From Robiginitomaculum sp. (GTDB lineage: Bacteria; Pseudomonadota; Alphaproteobacteria; Caulobacterales; Maricaulaceae), in contig WFUF01000013.1 of assembly GCA_015485155.1 (NCBI GenBank), forward strand, positions 1-64,000: 64,000 bases of DNA, given 5' to 3'. Below, in pieces: positions 24,449 through 35,327 of this stretch. How positions within the stretch are numbered: position 1 is the stretch's first letter; each line of letters begins with the position of its first letter. Both the position numbers and the translations under genes were made by a program. The notes beneath the pieces are model-generated. The model was not told the DNA's origin and ran no database searches. It saw only the letters and a list, made by a program, of their open reading frames with translations.

Positions 24449-25053
24449 GTTATTCCTCTGACAGCCATCTTATCGATCATCTTGAAAACAAGATCGGCGA
24501 TGCGCTGGTTGATCTGGCTGTGACTGGCGATGAACTGGTTCTGGAAATTCACCGGGATCAGGTGCGTTTTGTGCTTACCTTCCTGCGCGATGATACCAAG
24601 TGCCAGTTTACCACATTGGTTGATATTTGCGGCGTTGATTATCCTGGACGCAATGCCCGTTTTGATGTGGTCTACCATTTGTTGTCAATGAAGAAAAATG
24701 CCCGCATCCGCATCAAGGTAAAGGTCGAAGAAGGTCAGAGCATAGCCAGCGTAGTCAGTATCTATCCGGCAGCAAACTGGTTTGAGCGCGAGGCCTTTGA
24801 CATGTTTGGCATCAGTTTTGACGATCATCCTGATATGCGACGCTTGCTGACGGATTACGGATTTAGCGGACATCCGCTTCGCAAGGATTTTCCGCTCTCA
24901 GGTCATGTGGAGTGCCGCTATGACCAGGAGCAAAAACGGGTGGTCTATGAGCCGGTTTCCCTGTCGCAGGAGTTTCGCTCTTTTGATAATTTAAGTCCGT
25001 GGGAAGGTGCAAACTATATTCGTGACGAAGAAGCCAAGGGGCCGGATAAATGA
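24445..25053 (+). CDS. nuoC: NADH-quinone oxidoreductase subunit C
   Basis: 30-kDa subunit homologue in the peripheral arm (202 residues), separate from NuoD as in alphaproteobacteria and mitochondria. The family signature is ERE-type: [19 protein letters not shown] (about residues 112-130), followed by [19 protein letters not shown]. It overlaps nuoB by ATGA at the start and the small next gene by ATGA at the end. Confidence 0.96.
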   Translation: MSYSSDSHLIDHLENKIGDALVDLAVTGDELVLEIHRDQVRFVLTFLRDDTKCQFTTLVDICGVDYPGRNARFDVVYHLLSMKKNARIRIKVKVEEGQSIASVVSIYPAANWFEREAFDMFGISFDDHPDMRRLLTDYGFSGHPLRKDFPLSGHVECRYDQEQKRVVYEPVSLSQEFRSFDNLSPWEGANYIRDEEAKGPDK

Positions 25054-25253
25054 ATGATACCCCCGTACAGGAGCACTCTGAATCACAGGATAAGCCGGTG
25101 TTTTTTATTGGGCTCATGCTTGGGGTGGGCGCGTCCGTCCTTATCGCAGGTTTTTTTGTATTGGGTTTGTTTACCGGGAAATATCTGGCCGAGCGAAATA
25201 TAGACAATTCTGAAAGCTCGAGGGTTATGGTTTTGAGGGTGGAAAATGGCTGA
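25050..25253 (+). CDS. Small single-pass membrane protein inside the nuo operon (unknown)
   Basis: A 67-residue protein I do not recognise. It has a polar, acidic N-terminus ([15 protein letters not shown]), one strongly hydrophobic segment (about residues 17-42, rich in Gly, Val, Phe) and a short polar C-terminus ([15 protein letters not shown]). It overlaps the nuoC stop by 4 bases and runs 8 bases into nuoD, so it is translationally coupled to both, which argues that it is real. An accessory or assembly role for complex I is inference from position only. It matches none of the small accessory subunits I know. Confidence 0.7.
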   Translation: MNDTPVQEHSESQDKPVFFIGLMLGVGASVLIAGFFVLGLFTGKYLAERNIDNSESSRVMVLRVENG

Positions 25254-26430
25254 GCCAATTACTGAAAAGCGCAAGTTTACCATAAATTTTGGTCCCCAGC
25301 ACCCGGCGGCGCACGGGGTCTTGCGCTTGGTTCTTGATCTGGATGGCGAAGTGGTTGAACGGGTTGATCCGCATGTTGGTCTGCTGCACCGTGGTACAGA
25401 AAAACTGATTGAGCACAAAACCTATGTGCAGGCCATGCCGTATTTTGACCGTCTTGATTATGTGGCTCCAATGAATCAGGAGCATGCGTTTTGTCTGGCA
25501 GTGGAGCGACTGGCTGATATTGAAGTGCCTCGGCGGGCGCAGTTTATCCGGGTTCTTTATTCTGAAATTGGCCGTATTTTAAGCCATCTGCTTAATGTTA
25601 CCACTCAGGCCATGGATGTGGGGGCGCTTACCCCGCCGCTTTGGGGCTTTGAGGAGCGCGAAAAGCTGATGGTGTTTTATGAGCGCGCCTGTGGTTCGCG
25701 TTTGCATGCAGCTTATTTTCGTCCCGGTGGTGTGCATCAGGATCTGCCTCAGGATTTGATTGATGATATTGGCGCATGGTGCAAAACCTTCCCGCAGGTT
25801 CTAAAAGACATTGAAGGCCTACTTGATAATAATCGTATTTTTAAGCAGCGAAATTGTCAGATTGGCGTTGTAAGTGAACAGGATGCTCTGGATTGGGGTT
25901 TTTCAGGGGTAATGGTGCGTGGCTCCGGCATGGCGTGGGATTTGCGCCGGGCGGAACCTTATGAAGTTTATTCCGAGCTCGATTTTGATGTGGCCGTCGG
26001 GGTGCATGGCGATTGTTATGATCGCTATCTGGTGCGGATGGAGGAAATGCGCCAGTCGGTTCACATTATCGAGCAGTGCATTGCCAAAATGCCGGAAGGG
26101 CCGATTATGGAAACCAGCGGCAAGGTCGCTCCGCCAAAGCGCCAGGAAATGAAGCAATCAATGGAAGCTTTAATCCATCACTTTAAGTTATTTACCGAGG
26201 GCTTTCATGTACCCAAAGGTGAGATTTACGCCGCCGTTGAAGCTCCCAAAGGTGAATTTGGTGTGTATCTGATCTCTGATGGCACCAACAAGCCTTATCG
26301 CTGCAAGATAAAGGCTCCGGGATTTTCGCACCTGCAGGCAATGGATTTTATGGCCAAGGGCCACATGTTAGCTGATGTGTCGGCCCTGATTGGATCTTTG
26401 GATGTTGTGTTTGGGGAGATTGACAGATGA
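25246..26430 (+). CDS. nuoD: NADH-quinone oxidoreductase subunit D
   Basis: 49-kDa subunit homologue (394 residues) which, with NuoB, forms the quinone pocket. [21 protein letters not shown] at the start carries the conserved His residues of the quinone site; [14 protein letters not shown] and the C-terminal DVVFGEIDR are also typical. Standard length. Its ATG lies within the end of the preceding small gene, and its stop overlaps the next small gene by 4 bases. Confidence 0.97.
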   Translation: MAEPITEKRKFTINFGPQHPAAHGVLRLVLDLDGEVVERVDPHVGLLHRGTEKLIEHKTYVQAMPYFDRLDYVAPMNQEHAFCLAVERLADIEVPRRAQFIRVLYSEIGRILSHLLNVTTQAMDVGALTPPLWGFEEREKLMVFYERACGSRLHAAYFRPGGVHQDLPQDLIDDIGAWCKTFPQVLKDIEGLLDNNRIFKQRNCQIGVVSEQDALDWGFSGVMVRGSGMAWDLRRAEPYEVYSELDFDVAVGVHGDCYDRYLVRMEEMRQSVHIIEQCIAKMPEGPIMETSGKVAPPKRQEMKQSMEALIHHFKLFTEGFHVPKGEIYAAVEAPKGEFGVYLISDGTNKPYRCKIKAPGFSHLQAMDFMAKGHMLADVSALIGSLDVVFGEIDR

Positions 26431-26696
26431 GCGAGCTTCTTAACTGCGGCACCCATGGCCAACAGCCAAAAACCTATGTTTGCAAACATATCATAAAGTC
26501 TATGGAATCCGGTGTGGGGGTTGGGTTTTTGTGGTCGGTAACAGACGGCGAGTATGATGCCATCTGTCACAAATGTAACCAGTTAAGCGAACAGCAATGG
26601 CAGGAACAGCAAAACGAGTTGGGGCGCTTGTTATGTCTGGGATGTTTTAAGGTGGCTGCCAAAATTAATGATGCCGATTTGGGGAGAGTGAACTAA
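26427..26696 (+). CDS. Small cysteine-rich putative zinc protein inside the nuo operon (unknown)
   Basis: An 89-residue protein I cannot assign. Metal-ligand-like pairs are regularly placed: Cys7/His10 (CGTH), Cys19/His21 (CKH), Cys47/Cys50 (CHKC) and Cys70/Cys73 (CLGC), enough for one or two zinc sites. There is no signal peptide or membrane segment. It overlaps nuoD by ATGA and nuoE by one base (TAATG), so it is co-translated with complex I. A chaperone or assembly role is inference; it is not NuoE, NdhM-like or the mitochondrial NDUFS6-type zinc subunit by any motif I can match with confidence. Confidence 0.75.
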   Translation: MSELLNCGTHGQQPKTYVCKHIIKSMESGVGVGFLWSVTDGEYDAICHKCNQLSEQQWQEQQNELGRLLCLGCFKVAAKINDADLGRVN

Positions 26697-27433
26697 TGGC
26701 GTCTCGTCATTTAGCCAAGGAACAGCCAAAAACCTTCGCATTTTCTGCCGAAGGTGAAAAGCAGGTCAAATACTGGTTAAAAAAATACCCCAAGGGCAAA
26801 CAGCGCTCAGCGGTAATTCCGATGTTGTGGATTGCGCAAAAAGATCATGGTGGCTGGGTGCCAGAAGCTGCCATGCGGGTGATCGGCGATCGTTTGGACA
26901 TGGCTTATATCCGGGTGTTGGAGGTGGCTACCTTTTACACCATGTTCAATCTGAAACCGGTGGGCAAACATCTGATACAGGTATGCGGGACAACCCCTTG
27001 CATGTTGCGCGGCTCTGGTGATTTGATCAAAGTTTGCCAAAGCCGCATTGGTTCGGCGGGAAGCATATCTGCTGATGGCAATTTTTCCTGGGCAGAGGTG
27101 GAGTGTCTTGGTGCCTGTGTAAACGCGCCAATGGTGCAGGTCTCTAACAGTGATGGTGATCTTTATTACGAAGATCTGGACGAAGCATCAATGAATGCGC
27201 TGCTTGATGAATTGGCTTCGGGAAAGGCCCCAATACCTGGGCCAAGGGTGGATCGGGTTACATCTGCTCCGACAGGTGAAAGTATAACTCTTACCGATGC
27301 CTCTCTTTTTGATGGCTCCAGGGCCAAAAAGCTGAAAAAAATTCCTAATGCACCAGCCAAAACCAAAAAGGCGGCTGCGCCGAAAAAGGCTGCACCCAAA
27401 GCAAAAAGCGCGACCGGAAAGGGTGGTAAATAA
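26696..27433 (+). CDS. nuoE: NADH-quinone oxidoreductase subunit E with lysine-rich tail
   Basis: 24-kDa homologue with a thioredoxin-like [2Fe-2S] domain (cluster N1a). Ligands are Cys97 and Cys102 in [12 protein letters not shown] and Cys137 and Cys141 in [10 protein letters not shown]. The core fits the usual ~200 residues; from about 205 there is an extension ending [20 protein letters not shown], rich in Lys, Ala and Pro and reminiscent of histone H1. Longer NuoE C-termini of this kind occur in alphaproteobacteria. Downstream nuoF starts one base inside its stop. Confidence 0.95.
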   Translation: MASRHLAKEQPKTFAFSAEGEKQVKYWLKKYPKGKQRSAVIPMLWIAQKDHGGWVPEAAMRVIGDRLDMAYIRVLEVATFYTMFNLKPVGKHLIQVCGTTPCMLRGSGDLIKVCQSRIGSAGSISADGNFSWAEVECLGACVNAPMVQVSNSDGDLYYEDLDEASMNALLDELASGKAPIPGPRVDRVTSAPTGESITLTDASLFDGSRAKKLKKIPNAPAKTKKAAAPKKAAPKAKSATGKGGK

Positions 27434-28731
27434 TGTTAGCGGATAAGGATCGTATTTTTACCAATTTATATGGTCGCGAAGACTGGCGTTTACCGGCTGC
27501 CAAAAAACGCGGGTGCTGGAATGGAACCGGTGATCTTATGGCACTTGGTTCTGAGTGGATCATTGATCAGATTAAAGCTTCGGGCTTGCGTGGTCGCGGC
27601 GGTGCCGGTTTTCCCACCGGGCTCAAATGGTCATTTATGCCCAAAGAGGTTGGCAAGCGCCCACATTATCTGGTGGTCAATGCTGATGAATCTGAGCCTG
27701 GCACCTGCAAAGACCGTGATATGATGCGCCATGACCCGCATTTGTTGATCGAGGGTTGCCTGATCGCCTCATTTGCGATGAAGGCTCATACAGCATACAT
27801 TTATCTGCGCGGCGAATATGTGTTTGAGCGTGAACGCCTGCAAGCAGCAATAGATGAGGCCTATGAGGCAGGACTTATTGGCAAGAATGCCTGTGGTTCG
27901 GGCTGGGATTTTGATTTATTTGTCCACCATGGTGCCGGTGCATATATTTGCGGCGAGGAAACAGCTTTGCTTGAAAGCCTTGAGGGCAAAAAGGGCCAGC
28001 CACGCCTAAAGCCACCATTTCCTGCCAATGCCGGGCTTTATGGCTGTCCGACTACGGTAAACAATGTAGAGAGCATCGCGGTAACGCCTACTATTTTACG
28101 CCGGGGTGCCGATTGGTTTTCATCCTTTGGCAGGCCGGGTAATGCCGGCACCAAGGTTTATTGCATTTCTGGTCACGTCAATAAACCATGCAATGTGGAA
28201 GAGGCCATGTCCATTCCGCTAAAAGAGTTAATTGAGACTCATGCCGGTGGAGTGCGTGGCGGCTGGGAAAACTTAAAAGCGGTTATTCCAGGCGGTTCAT
28301 CAGTGCCGTGCCTGCCTCGTGATATTTGCGATACGGTTTTGATGGATTTTGATGCCCTGTCCGAGCATAAATCCGGGCTTGGTACTGCTGGTGTGATCGT
28401 AATGGATCAAAGCACCGATATGGTGCAGGCCATTACCCGTCTCGCCTATTTTTACAAGCATGAAAGCTGTGGGCAGTGTACGCCATGCCGTGAGGGTACT
28501 GGCTGGATGTGGCGGGTGTTGACGCGCATGTGTGAAGGAAAGGCAGAAATGTCGGAAATCGATATGCTGCTAAATGTCAGCCAGCAGATCGAGGGTCACA
28601 CTATTTGCGCGCTTGGTGATGCCGCTGCATGGCCGGTGCAAGGCCTGATCAGGCATTTCCGGCACGAAATCGAAGATAAAATCAACAGATATCGCATGAA
28701 CAAAAATGTTCATGCTGTGGCAGCGGAGTAG
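27433..28731 (+). CDS. nuoF: NADH-quinone oxidoreductase subunit F
   Basis: 51-kDa homologue that oxidises NADH through FMN and cluster N3. The NADH/FMN loop [16 protein letters not shown] is at about residues 50-65 and [14 protein letters not shown] binds flavin. Cys346, Cys349 and Cys352 in [10 protein letters not shown], with Cys392 in HTICALGD, hold the [4Fe-4S] cluster. 432 residues, standard. Confidence 0.97.
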   Translation: MLADKDRIFTNLYGREDWRLPAAKKRGCWNGTGDLMALGSEWIIDQIKASGLRGRGGAGFPTGLKWSFMPKEVGKRPHYLVVNADESEPGTCKDRDMMRHDPHLLIEGCLIASFAMKAHTAYIYLRGEYVFERERLQAAIDEAYEAGLIGKNACGSGWDFDLFVHHGAGAYICGEETALLESLEGKKGQPRLKPPFPANAGLYGCPTTVNNVESIAVTPTILRRGADWFSSFGRPGNAGTKVYCISGHVNKPCNVEEAMSIPLKELIETHAGGVRGGWENLKAVIPGGSSVPCLPRDICDTVLMDFDALSEHKSGLGTAGVIVMDQSTDMVQAITRLAYFYKHESCGQCTPCREGTGWMWRVLTRMCEGKAEMSEIDMLLNVSQQIEGHTICALGDAAAWPVQGLIRHFRHEIEDKINRYRMNKNVHAVAAE

Positions 28732-28735
28732 AGGG

Positions 28736-30793
28736 ATGACCGACCTTCGAAAAGTAAATATTGACGGCAAAGAATATGAGATGCCGGGGCGTTATACGCT
28801 GATGCAGGCTTGTGAAGAGGCCGGTGCGGAAATTCCGCGTTTTTGCTATCATGAGCGTCTGTCAGTGGCCGGAAATTGTCGCATGTGTCTGGTGGAATGG
28901 GTGGGCGCGCCCAAACCAATGGCTTCTTGTGCCATGAGCCTTAATGATTTGCGCCCCAATCGCGATGGAAGCCCTGCCAATATTCGCACTAATTCTGATA
29001 CTGTGCGCAAGGCCCGCGAAGGGGTTATGGAGTTTTTGCTGATCAATCACCCGCTGGATTGCCCGATTTGCGATCAGGGCGGCGAGTGCGATTTGCAGGA
29101 TCAGGCCATTGGTTATGGTAGATCTGAAACCCGCTATGATGAGGACAAGCGCGCCGTCGAAGAAAAAAACATGGGGCCGCTGGTCAAAACTGTAATGACC
29201 CGCTGTATTCAGTGCACGCGCTGCGTAAGGTTCATTACCGAGGTTGCCGGCGTTGAGGAGCTTGGCCTTGTGAATCGTGGGGAACATGCTGAAATAACTA
29301 CATATTTACAGGCAAACCTAACCTCAGAACTATCAGGGAATGTGATTGATTTATGTCCGGTGGGGGCACTTACTTCACGCCCATATGCATTTAGTGCCCG
29401 CCCCTGGGAACTGCGCAAAACCGAGACTATTGATGTAATGGATGCGCTGGGCAGTGCTATTCGCGTAGATGCCCGTGGTTCGGAAGTTATGCGAATTTTG
29501 CCGCGCCTGAATGATGAAATCAACGAGGAGTGGATTTCTGATAAAACCCGCTTTGTCTGGGATGGGTTAAAGCGACAGCGGCTGGATAAACCCTTTGTCA
29601 GGGTAAATGGTAAATTGCGCCCCGCAAGCTGGGATGAGGCGCTGGCGACAGTTGCTGAAAAACTGCAAGGTGATCCTGATAAAATAGGTGCGATTGCCGG
29701 TGACCTGGCCGATATGGAGAGCGTTAAGGCATTAAAAGACTTGATGGAAAATCTTGGGGTTCGGTCAATTGATTGCCGTCAGGATGGCGCTCATATTGGT
29801 GAGCAGGGCCGTTCGGGCTATATATTTAATTCAGGCATTGCTGCCATTGAAGAAGCTGATGCAATTTTATTGATCGGTACTAATCCGCGAGTGGAGGCGC
29901 CGGTATTAAATGCCCGTATTCGCAAAGCCTGGCTTGAAGGTGATGCACAGATTGCTCTTTTGGGGGCAAAATCTGATCTTACTTACCCCCATACATATTT
30001 TGGTAATGCTCCTTCTGATCTGGAATCCTTGAGCACTAAAAAGCACCCATTTATTACCGCAATGCGCAAGGCAAAAAACCCGATGATTATTGTCGGAATG
30101 GATGCTTTAAGCCGGGCTGATGGTGCACAGATTTTACGTGCTGTCGGCAAATTGGCTGCTGAATGGAAGTTGGTTCGTGAGGACTGGAACGGGTTTAATG
30201 TTCTTCATAGTGCAGCCGGACGGGTCGGAGCGCTTGATCTTGGTTTTGTTCCGTTAAAGGGCGGCATGAACACGGGCAAAATCTTAAAGGCGGCGCAATC
30301 CGGTGAGCTTGATACCTTATTCCTGCTGGGCGCTGATGAATTACCTATGGATCAAATTAAAGATACATTTGTGGTTTATCTGGGCAGTCATGGCGATGCC
30401 GGGGCCCATCGTGCTGATGTAATATTACCAGGTGCCGCATATACGGAAAAAAATGCCAGTTTTGCCAATACCGAGGGCCGCTGGCAGCAAACCCGCGCTG
30501 CCACTGCCCCCAAAGGAGATGCCAAAGAGGATTGGAAAATAATCCGGGCTCTTTCAGATCATGCAGGGCGCACCCTGCCTTATGATACGGTGCAGGATTT
30601 ACGCAAAACCATGTCCACACCAAAGGACGAGGTATTTGACCCGGCCAAGCTGGGTGCTGCCGGCAAAATCAAGGCTGCCGTCTTTGCTCCATCAAGCAGG
30701 TCTTTCTGGTTTACAAATCCGATTGCCAGGGCCTCTGAGGTTATGGCGCAATGTGCAAGCGCGCAGGTTACACAATTAGAGGCGGCGGAGTAG
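28736..30793 (+). CDS. nuoG: NADH-quinone oxidoreductase subunit G
   Basis: 75-kDa homologue with a ferredoxin-like N-terminus (Cys37, Cys48, Cys51, Cys65 for [2Fe-2S]), the [10 protein letters not shown] segment for cluster N5 and [10 protein letters not shown] for N4, then a molybdopterin-oxidoreductase-like domain without cofactor. ATG 28736 after GAGGG gives 685 residues; the in-frame ATG at 28706 lies inside nuoF and is not needed. Standard length for the alphaproteobacterial/mitochondrial type. Confidence 0.96.
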   Translation: MTDLRKVNIDGKEYEMPGRYTLMQACEEAGAEIPRFCYHERLSVAGNCRMCLVEWVGAPKPMASCAMSLNDLRPNRDGSPANIRTNSDTVRKAREGVMEFLLINHPLDCPICDQGGECDLQDQAIGYGRSETRYDEDKRAVEEKNMGPLVKTVMTRCIQCTRCVRFITEVAGVEELGLVNRGEHAEITTYLQANLTSELSGNVIDLCPVGALTSRPYAFSARPWELRKTETIDVMDALGSAIRVDARGSEVMRILPRLNDEINEEWISDKTRFVWDGLKRQRLDKPFVRVNGKLRPASWDEALATVAEKLQGDPDKIGAIAGDLADMESVKALKDLMENLGVRSIDCRQDGAHIGEQGRSGYIFNSGIAAIEEADAILLIGTNPRVEAPVLNARIRKAWLEGDAQIALLGAKSDLTYPHTYFGNAPSDLESLSTKKHPFITAMRKAKNPMIIVGMDALSRADGAQILRAVGKLAAEWKLVREDWNGFNVLHSAAGRVGALDLGFVPLKGGMNTGKILKAAQSGELDTLFLLGADELPMDQIKDTFVVYLGSHGDAGAHRADVILPGAAYTEKNASFANTEGRWQQTRAATAPKGDAKEDWKIIRALSDHAGRTLPYDTVQDLRKTMSTPKDEVFDPAKLGAAGKIKAAVFAPSSRSFWFTNPIARASEVMAQCASAQVTQLEAAE

Positions 30794-30797
30794 GGCT

Positions 30798-31841
30798 ATG
30801 GAATTCTTGTTCGACACAGCAACGCCCCTGGGATGGTTTATCGTAAAGACGCTGGTTATTTTGGCGTTTGTTGTGGTTTTACTGGTGTCGCTGGCATTTA
30901 TTCTGCTGGCAGATCGTAAAATCTGGGCGGCGGTACAAATGCGTCGCGGGCCAAATGTGGTTGGCGCCTTTGGTTTGTTGCAGTCTTTTGCTGACTTTTT
31001 GAAATTTGTATTCAAGGAAGCAGTTATTCCCGCAGGGGTCGACAAGCCTATCTATGCCTTAGCTCCGGTGTTGACGCTGGTAATGGCCTTTATCACCTGG
31101 TCGGTGATCCCGGTGGCTCCGGGCTGGGTGATTGCCGATCTTAATCTTGGGATTTTGTATGTATTGGCGATTTCATCACTTGGTGTTTACGGAATTATTC
31201 TTGGAGGCTGGGCTTCCAACTCAAAATATGCATTTTTGGGTTCTTTGCGCTCCACAGCCCAGATGATTTCCTATGAGATTTCCATTGGTCTGGTGCTGAT
31301 TACAGTATTGCTGCTAAGCGGTTCCTTGAATATCAGCACAATAGTCGAAGCCCAATCCGGCGGCTTTTGGAACTGGAATGGCATTGCTCTGTCGCCGCTG
31401 ACTTTTGTGATGTTTCCGATGATGGTGATCTTCTTCATTTCAGCTCTGGCTGAAACCAACCGCCCGCCATTTGACTTGCCAGAGGCGGAATCCGAACTGG
31501 TAGCAGGATATCAGGTTGAGTATTCTTCAACATTTTATTTGCTGTTCATGATCGGTGAATACTTAAACATTGTGCTGATGTGCGCAATGATATCCCTGTT
31601 ATTCCTTGGTGGATGGCATGCCCCGTTTGATTTTGCGCCCTTTACATGGATACCGCCGGTATTGTGGCTGGCAATCAAGATCTGTTTTATCTTTTTTCTG
31701 TTTTCCATGGTGAAGGCAATTGTGCCGCGTTATCGCTATGATCAGTTGATGCGGCTGGGCTGGAAGATATTCCTGCCTCTGACTTTGCTCGCGGTTATTC
31801 TTGTTGCGGCATGGGTAACGTTTATAGCTGGAGGGGCTTGA
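30798..31841 (+). CDS. nuoH: NADH-quinone oxidoreductase subunit H
   Basis: ND1 homologue (347 residues, about eight membrane helices) forming the quinone entry channel. Family signatures seen are [21 protein letters not shown] in the first loop and [20 protein letters not shown] in the third, the latter carrying the conserved acidic cluster. Ends 1 base before nuoI. Confidence 0.97.
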   Translation: MEFLFDTATPLGWFIVKTLVILAFVVVLLVSLAFILLADRKIWAAVQMRRGPNVVGAFGLLQSFADFLKFVFKEAVIPAGVDKPIYALAPVLTLVMAFITWSVIPVAPGWVIADLNLGILYVLAISSLGVYGIILGGWASNSKYAFLGSLRSTAQMISYEISIGLVLITVLLLSGSLNISTIVEAQSGGFWNWNGIALSPLTFVMFPMMVIFFISALAETNRPPFDLPEAESELVAGYQVEYSSTFYLLFMIGEYLNIVLMCAMISLLFLGGWHAPFDFAPFTWIPPVLWLAIKICFIFFLFSMVKAIVPRYRYDQLMRLGWKIFLPLTLLAVILVAAWVTFIAGGA

Positions 31842-31842
31842 T

Positions 31843-32331
31843 ATGAAGCTGTTTGTCAATTTCATCAAAAGTCTGTTTTTGCTGGATTTTGTGAAGGCAT
31901 TTGCTCTGGGGCTGAAATATTTCTTTAAGCCAAAGGCCACGCTCAACTATCCGTTTGAAAAGGGGCCGTTATCTCCACGGTTTCGCGGCGAACATGCTTT
32001 GCGCCGTTATGCAAATGGCGAAGAGCGCTGTATTGCCTGTAAATTATGTGAGGCGATCTGCCCAGCTCAGGCCATCACCATTGAGGCCGAACCACGGTTT
32101 GACGGTTCGCGCCGCACTACCCGCTATGACATTGATATGACCAAGTGTATTTATTGCGGGTTCTGTCAGGAGGCCTGCCCGGTGGATGCAATTGTTGAGG
32201 GGCCAAATTTTGAGTTTGCCACCGAAACCCGTGAAGAATTATTTTATGACAAGGAACGTTTATTGGCTAATGGTGACCGCTGGGAGCGGGAAATTGCCAA
32301 AAATCTGGAGCTGGATGCCCCTTATCGCTAG
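31843..32331 (+). CDS. nuoI: NADH-quinone oxidoreductase subunit I
   Basis: TYKY homologue with two [4Fe-4S] ferredoxin motifs (clusters N6a and N6b): Cys63, 66, 69, 73 in [12 protein letters not shown] and Cys102, 105, 108, 112 in [12 protein letters not shown]. An amphipathic N-terminal helix lies along the membrane. 162 residues, standard. Confidence 0.97.
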   Translation: MKLFVNFIKSLFLLDFVKAFALGLKYFFKPKATLNYPFEKGPLSPRFRGEHALRRYANGEERCIACKLCEAICPAQAITIEAEPRFDGSRRTTRYDIDMTKCIYCGFCQEACPVDAIVEGPNFEFATETREELFYDKERLLANGDRWEREIAKNLELDAPYR

Positions 32332-32346
32332 GGGTTGGAGGATAAT

Positions 32347-32961
32347 ATGGAAATTGAAACTTTGCTTCCCGCTCTTGCGTTTTACCTGTTTGCAGGTGTC
32401 GCAGTAATATCGGCCTTAATGGTGGTGATCGCCCGAAATCCGGTGCGCTCAGTGCTGTTTTTGATCATGACGTTTTTTTCTGCTGCTGCCTTGTTTGTAA
32501 TGCTGGGTGCCGAGTTTCTGGCATTGCTGCTGATAGTTGTTTATGTGGGTGCAGTGGCGGTATTATTCCTGTTTGTAGTGATGATGCTTGATGTGGATTT
32601 TGTGGAACTAAAACAGGGTTTTGCTGAATATTTGCCTCTGGGAGCTTTATTGTCCTTTGTTTTGGCGGTCGAACTGATCATTTTAGGGGCAACTTTCCGG
32701 ATACCAAAGGAATTTGTCGCCCAGACACCGATTACCGCAGATGTAAGCAATATTGAGGCTTTTGGCCGGGTTTTATACACCGATTATGCTTTCTTTTTTG
32801 AAGCGGCCGGACTGATCCTGCTGGTGGCGATGATCGGGGCTATTTTGCTGACATTAAGTACCAAAAAAGACGTCAAGCGACAAAAGGTGTGCGAGCAGGT
32901 ATCGCGAACGCCAAAAGACGGATTAAAGCGTGTAGATGTGAAACCGGGCGAGGGGATTTAA
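32347..32961 (+). CDS. nuoJ: NADH-quinone oxidoreductase subunit J
   Basis: ND6 homologue of 204 residues with five hydrophobic segments in the first ~165 residues. ARNPVRSVLFLIMTFFSAA and YVGAVAVLFLFVVMMLDV are the conserved helices 2 and 3, the latter with the pi-bulge region. A short charged C-terminus follows. ATG 32347 follows GGAGG; the upstream TTG at 32335 is not favoured. Confidence 0.95.
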   Translation: MEIETLLPALAFYLFAGVAVISALMVVIARNPVRSVLFLIMTFFSAAALFVMLGAEFLALLLIVVYVGAVAVLFLFVVMMLDVDFVELKQGFAEYLPLGALLSFVLAVELIILGATFRIPKEFVAQTPITADVSNIEAFGRVLYTDYAFFFEAAGLILLVAMIGAILLTLSTKKDVKRQKVCEQVSRTPKDGLKRVDVKPGEGI

Positions 32962-32964
32962 GAG

Positions 32965-33273
32965 ATGGAAATTGGGCTGGCCCATTATCTGGCTGTGGCG
33001 GCAATCCTTTTTACAATAGGGGTTTTCGGCATTTTTGTGAACCGCAAGAACGTGGTTGTTATCCTGATGTCGGTGGAGTTGATACTGTTGTCGGTTAACA
33101 TCAATCTTGTAGCTTTTTCCGCGCATTTAGGCGATTTGGCCGGGCAGATTTTTGCCCTGTTCGTATTGACTGTTGCTGCTGCCGAAGCAGCCGTTGGTCT
33201 GGCGATTTTAGTCGTGTATTTCCGCAATCGTGGCGACATTAGCGTCGATCACATCAACCTGATGAAGGGCTGA
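32965..33273 (+). CDS. nuoK: NADH-quinone oxidoreductase subunit K
   Basis: ND4L homologue of 102 residues with three membrane helices. The proton-path glutamates are in place in [14 protein letters not shown] (helix 2) and [13 protein letters not shown] (helix 3). Separated by 3 bases from nuoJ and 7 from nuoL. Confidence 0.97.
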   Translation: MEIGLAHYLAVAAILFTIGVFGIFVNRKNVVVILMSVELILLSVNINLVAFSAHLGDLAGQIFALFVLTVAAAEAAVGLAILVVYFRNRGDISVDHINLMKG

Positions 33274-33280
33274 GCCTAAC

Positions 33281-35326
33281 ATGATGTATTTGGCGATTGT
33301 ATTTTTACCTCTGTTGGCAGCGGCAGTAGCCGGGCTGTTACCAAGACTGACCGGTCATCTTGGGGCGCAGATAATTACTACAGGCATTTTGGCTGTTTCC
33401 GCCGTGCTTTCCTTATATGCATTTTATGATGTTGCGTATCTTGGTCATGAAAAAACTGTTGAAATTGCAAGATGGTTTTCTATTGGTGCCTTTGAGGCCA
33501 ATTGGAGTTTGCGTATTGATACCTTGACCGCCGTTATGCTGGTGGTGGTGACTTTTGTTTCGTGCCTGGTGCATATTTATTCATGGGGCTATATGGCTGA
33601 GGACCCGCACAAATCGCGGTTTTTTGCTTATTTATCCTTGTTTACCTTTGCCATGTTGATGCTGGTAACAGCAGATAATTTCATGCAGATTTTCTTTGGC
33701 TGGGAAGGGGTTGGCCTGTCATCTTATTTGCTGATCGGGTTTTGGTATAAAAAGTCAACTGCCAATGCCGCCGCAATCAAGGCATTTATTACCAACCGGG
33801 TAGGTGATTTTGGCTTTGCCTTAGGGATTATGGCGGTATTTGTGATCTTTGGCTCGCTTTCCTTTGATACTGTTTTTGCCGAAGTTGACGGAAAATCAGG
33901 TCAAATGTTCCAGTTCCTTGGCATGCAAATAGCCGCAATTGAACTGGTTGCCTTCCTGTTATTTATCGGTGCCATGGGCAAGTCCGCGCAATTCTTTTTG
34001 CATGTGTGGTTGCCCGATGCCATGGAGGGGCCAACTCCGGTTTCAGCCCTGATTCATGCTGCAACCATGGTAACGGCCGGTGTGTTTCTGGTGGTGCGTT
34101 GCGGCCCGATTTTTGATGCAGCACCCTTTACATCAGGCTTTATCACCATAATTGGTGCCACTACCGCGTTTTTTGCGGCCACTATTGGTCTGGTGCAAAA
34201 TGATATTAAGCGGGTAGTTGCCTATTCAACATGCAGCCAGTTGGGATACATGTTTTTTGCCGCCGGTCTTGGCATGTATAATGCGGCCATGTTCCACCTG
34301 TTCACTCACGCATTCTTCAAGGCATTGCTGTTCCTTGGTGCAGGCTCGGTCATTGTCGGTATGCACCATGAGCAAGACATGCGAAAAATGGGCGGCTTGT
34401 GGAAGAAAATGCCGCTTACATGGGCGTTTATGTTGATCGGGACACTGGCATTGACCGGCTTTGGTATTCCTGGAACCTATTTTGGTCTGTCCGGTTTCTT
34501 CTCCAAAGATGTGATCATCGAAGGAGCTTATATGGCTGGAGATGCCGGAAGAAACTTTGGTTATCTGGCGTTTTGGGTCGGGGTGATTGCTGCCCTTATG
34601 ACCAGCTTTTATTCATGGCGGGTTATTTTTATGACCTTTCATGGCAAACCAAGGGGCGATGAGCATACATTTGCCCACGCCAAGGAGAGCCCGCTTAGCA
34701 TGATGGTTCCCTTGACCTTGCTGGCGGCTGGAGCATTGTTTGCAGGGGTGTTATTCAAGAGTGATTTTGTCGGTAGCAATTCATCGGAATTCTGGCGCGG
34801 ATCTACAGTGGCTGAAACCCATGAAAGTGCTCTAAAAGACGATCACGCCGTTGCCAAAAGCAGCAATGACCATGAGCCAAAGCCTTCTGATCATGAGAAA
34901 AAGCAGAAATCCGGTGGAGAACACCATGTCCCGACCTGGGTATTGTGGTCTCCGTTTGTTGCCATGGCTTTGGGCTTTGTGTTTTCATGGTGGCTTTACA
35001 TTCGCCGGGCTGGACTTGCGGATAAATGGGCCGAGCAATCAAAATTCCTGCATCCGTTTTTGTATAACAAATGGTATTTTGACGAGTTGTACGACGTTTT
35101 GTTTGTCAACAATGTTAAACGCTTTGGTGACTGGTTCTGGAAACTAGGTGACCAGAGAATAATTGATGGTTTTGGGCCAAACGGGTTTGCTGCTGTAACG
35201 GCGGCAATGGCGCGCAAGGCTACCCGTTTACAAACAGGCTTTGTGTATCATTACGCATTTTTGATGTTAATCGGACTGGTGGCTTTTGTTAGCTGGGTGG
35301 TTTTGCGCGGTGTTGGGGGTCAGTGA
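33281..35326 (+). CDS. nuoL: NADH-quinone oxidoreductase subunit L
   Basis: ND5 homologue (681 residues), the most distal antiporter-like proton pump, with its lateral helix at the C-terminus. [19 protein letters not shown] holds the conserved Glu, and [15 protein letters not shown] and [12 protein letters not shown] carry the conserved Lys/His region. A His/Lys/Asp-rich loop (about residues 510-550) precedes the last third, as in alphaproteobacterial NuoL. Codons ATG ATG open the gene. nuoM starts 1 base after its stop. Confidence 0.97.
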   Translation: MMYLAIVFLPLLAAAVAGLLPRLTGHLGAQIITTGILAVSAVLSLYAFYDVAYLGHEKTVEIARWFSIGAFEANWSLRIDTLTAVMLVVVTFVSCLVHIYSWGYMAEDPHKSRFFAYLSLFTFAMLMLVTADNFMQIFFGWEGVGLSSYLLIGFWYKKSTANAAAIKAFITNRVGDFGFALGIMAVFVIFGSLSFDTVFAEVDGKSGQMFQFLGMQIAAIELVAFLLFIGAMGKSAQFFLHVWLPDAMEGPTPVSALIHAATMVTAGVFLVVRCGPIFDAAPFTSGFITIIGATTAFFAATIGLVQNDIKRVVAYSTCSQLGYMFFAAGLGMYNAAMFHLFTHAFFKALLFLGAGSVIVGMHHEQDMRKMGGLWKKMPLTWAFMLIGTLALTGFGIPGTYFGLSGFFSKDVIIEGAYMAGDAGRNFGYLAFWVGVIAALMTSFYSWRVIFMTFHGKPRGDEHTFAHAKESPLSMMVPLTLLAAGALFAGVLFKSDFVGSNSSEFWRGSTVAETHESALKDDHAVAKSSNDHEPKPSDHEKKQKSGGEHHVPTWVLWSPFVAMALGFVFSWWLYIRRAGLADKWAEQSKFLHPFLYNKWYFDELYDVLFVNNVKRFGDWFWKLGDQRIIDGFGPNGFAAVTAAMARKATRLQTGFVYHYAFLMLIGLVAFVSWVVLRGVGGQ

Positions 35327-35327
35327 A

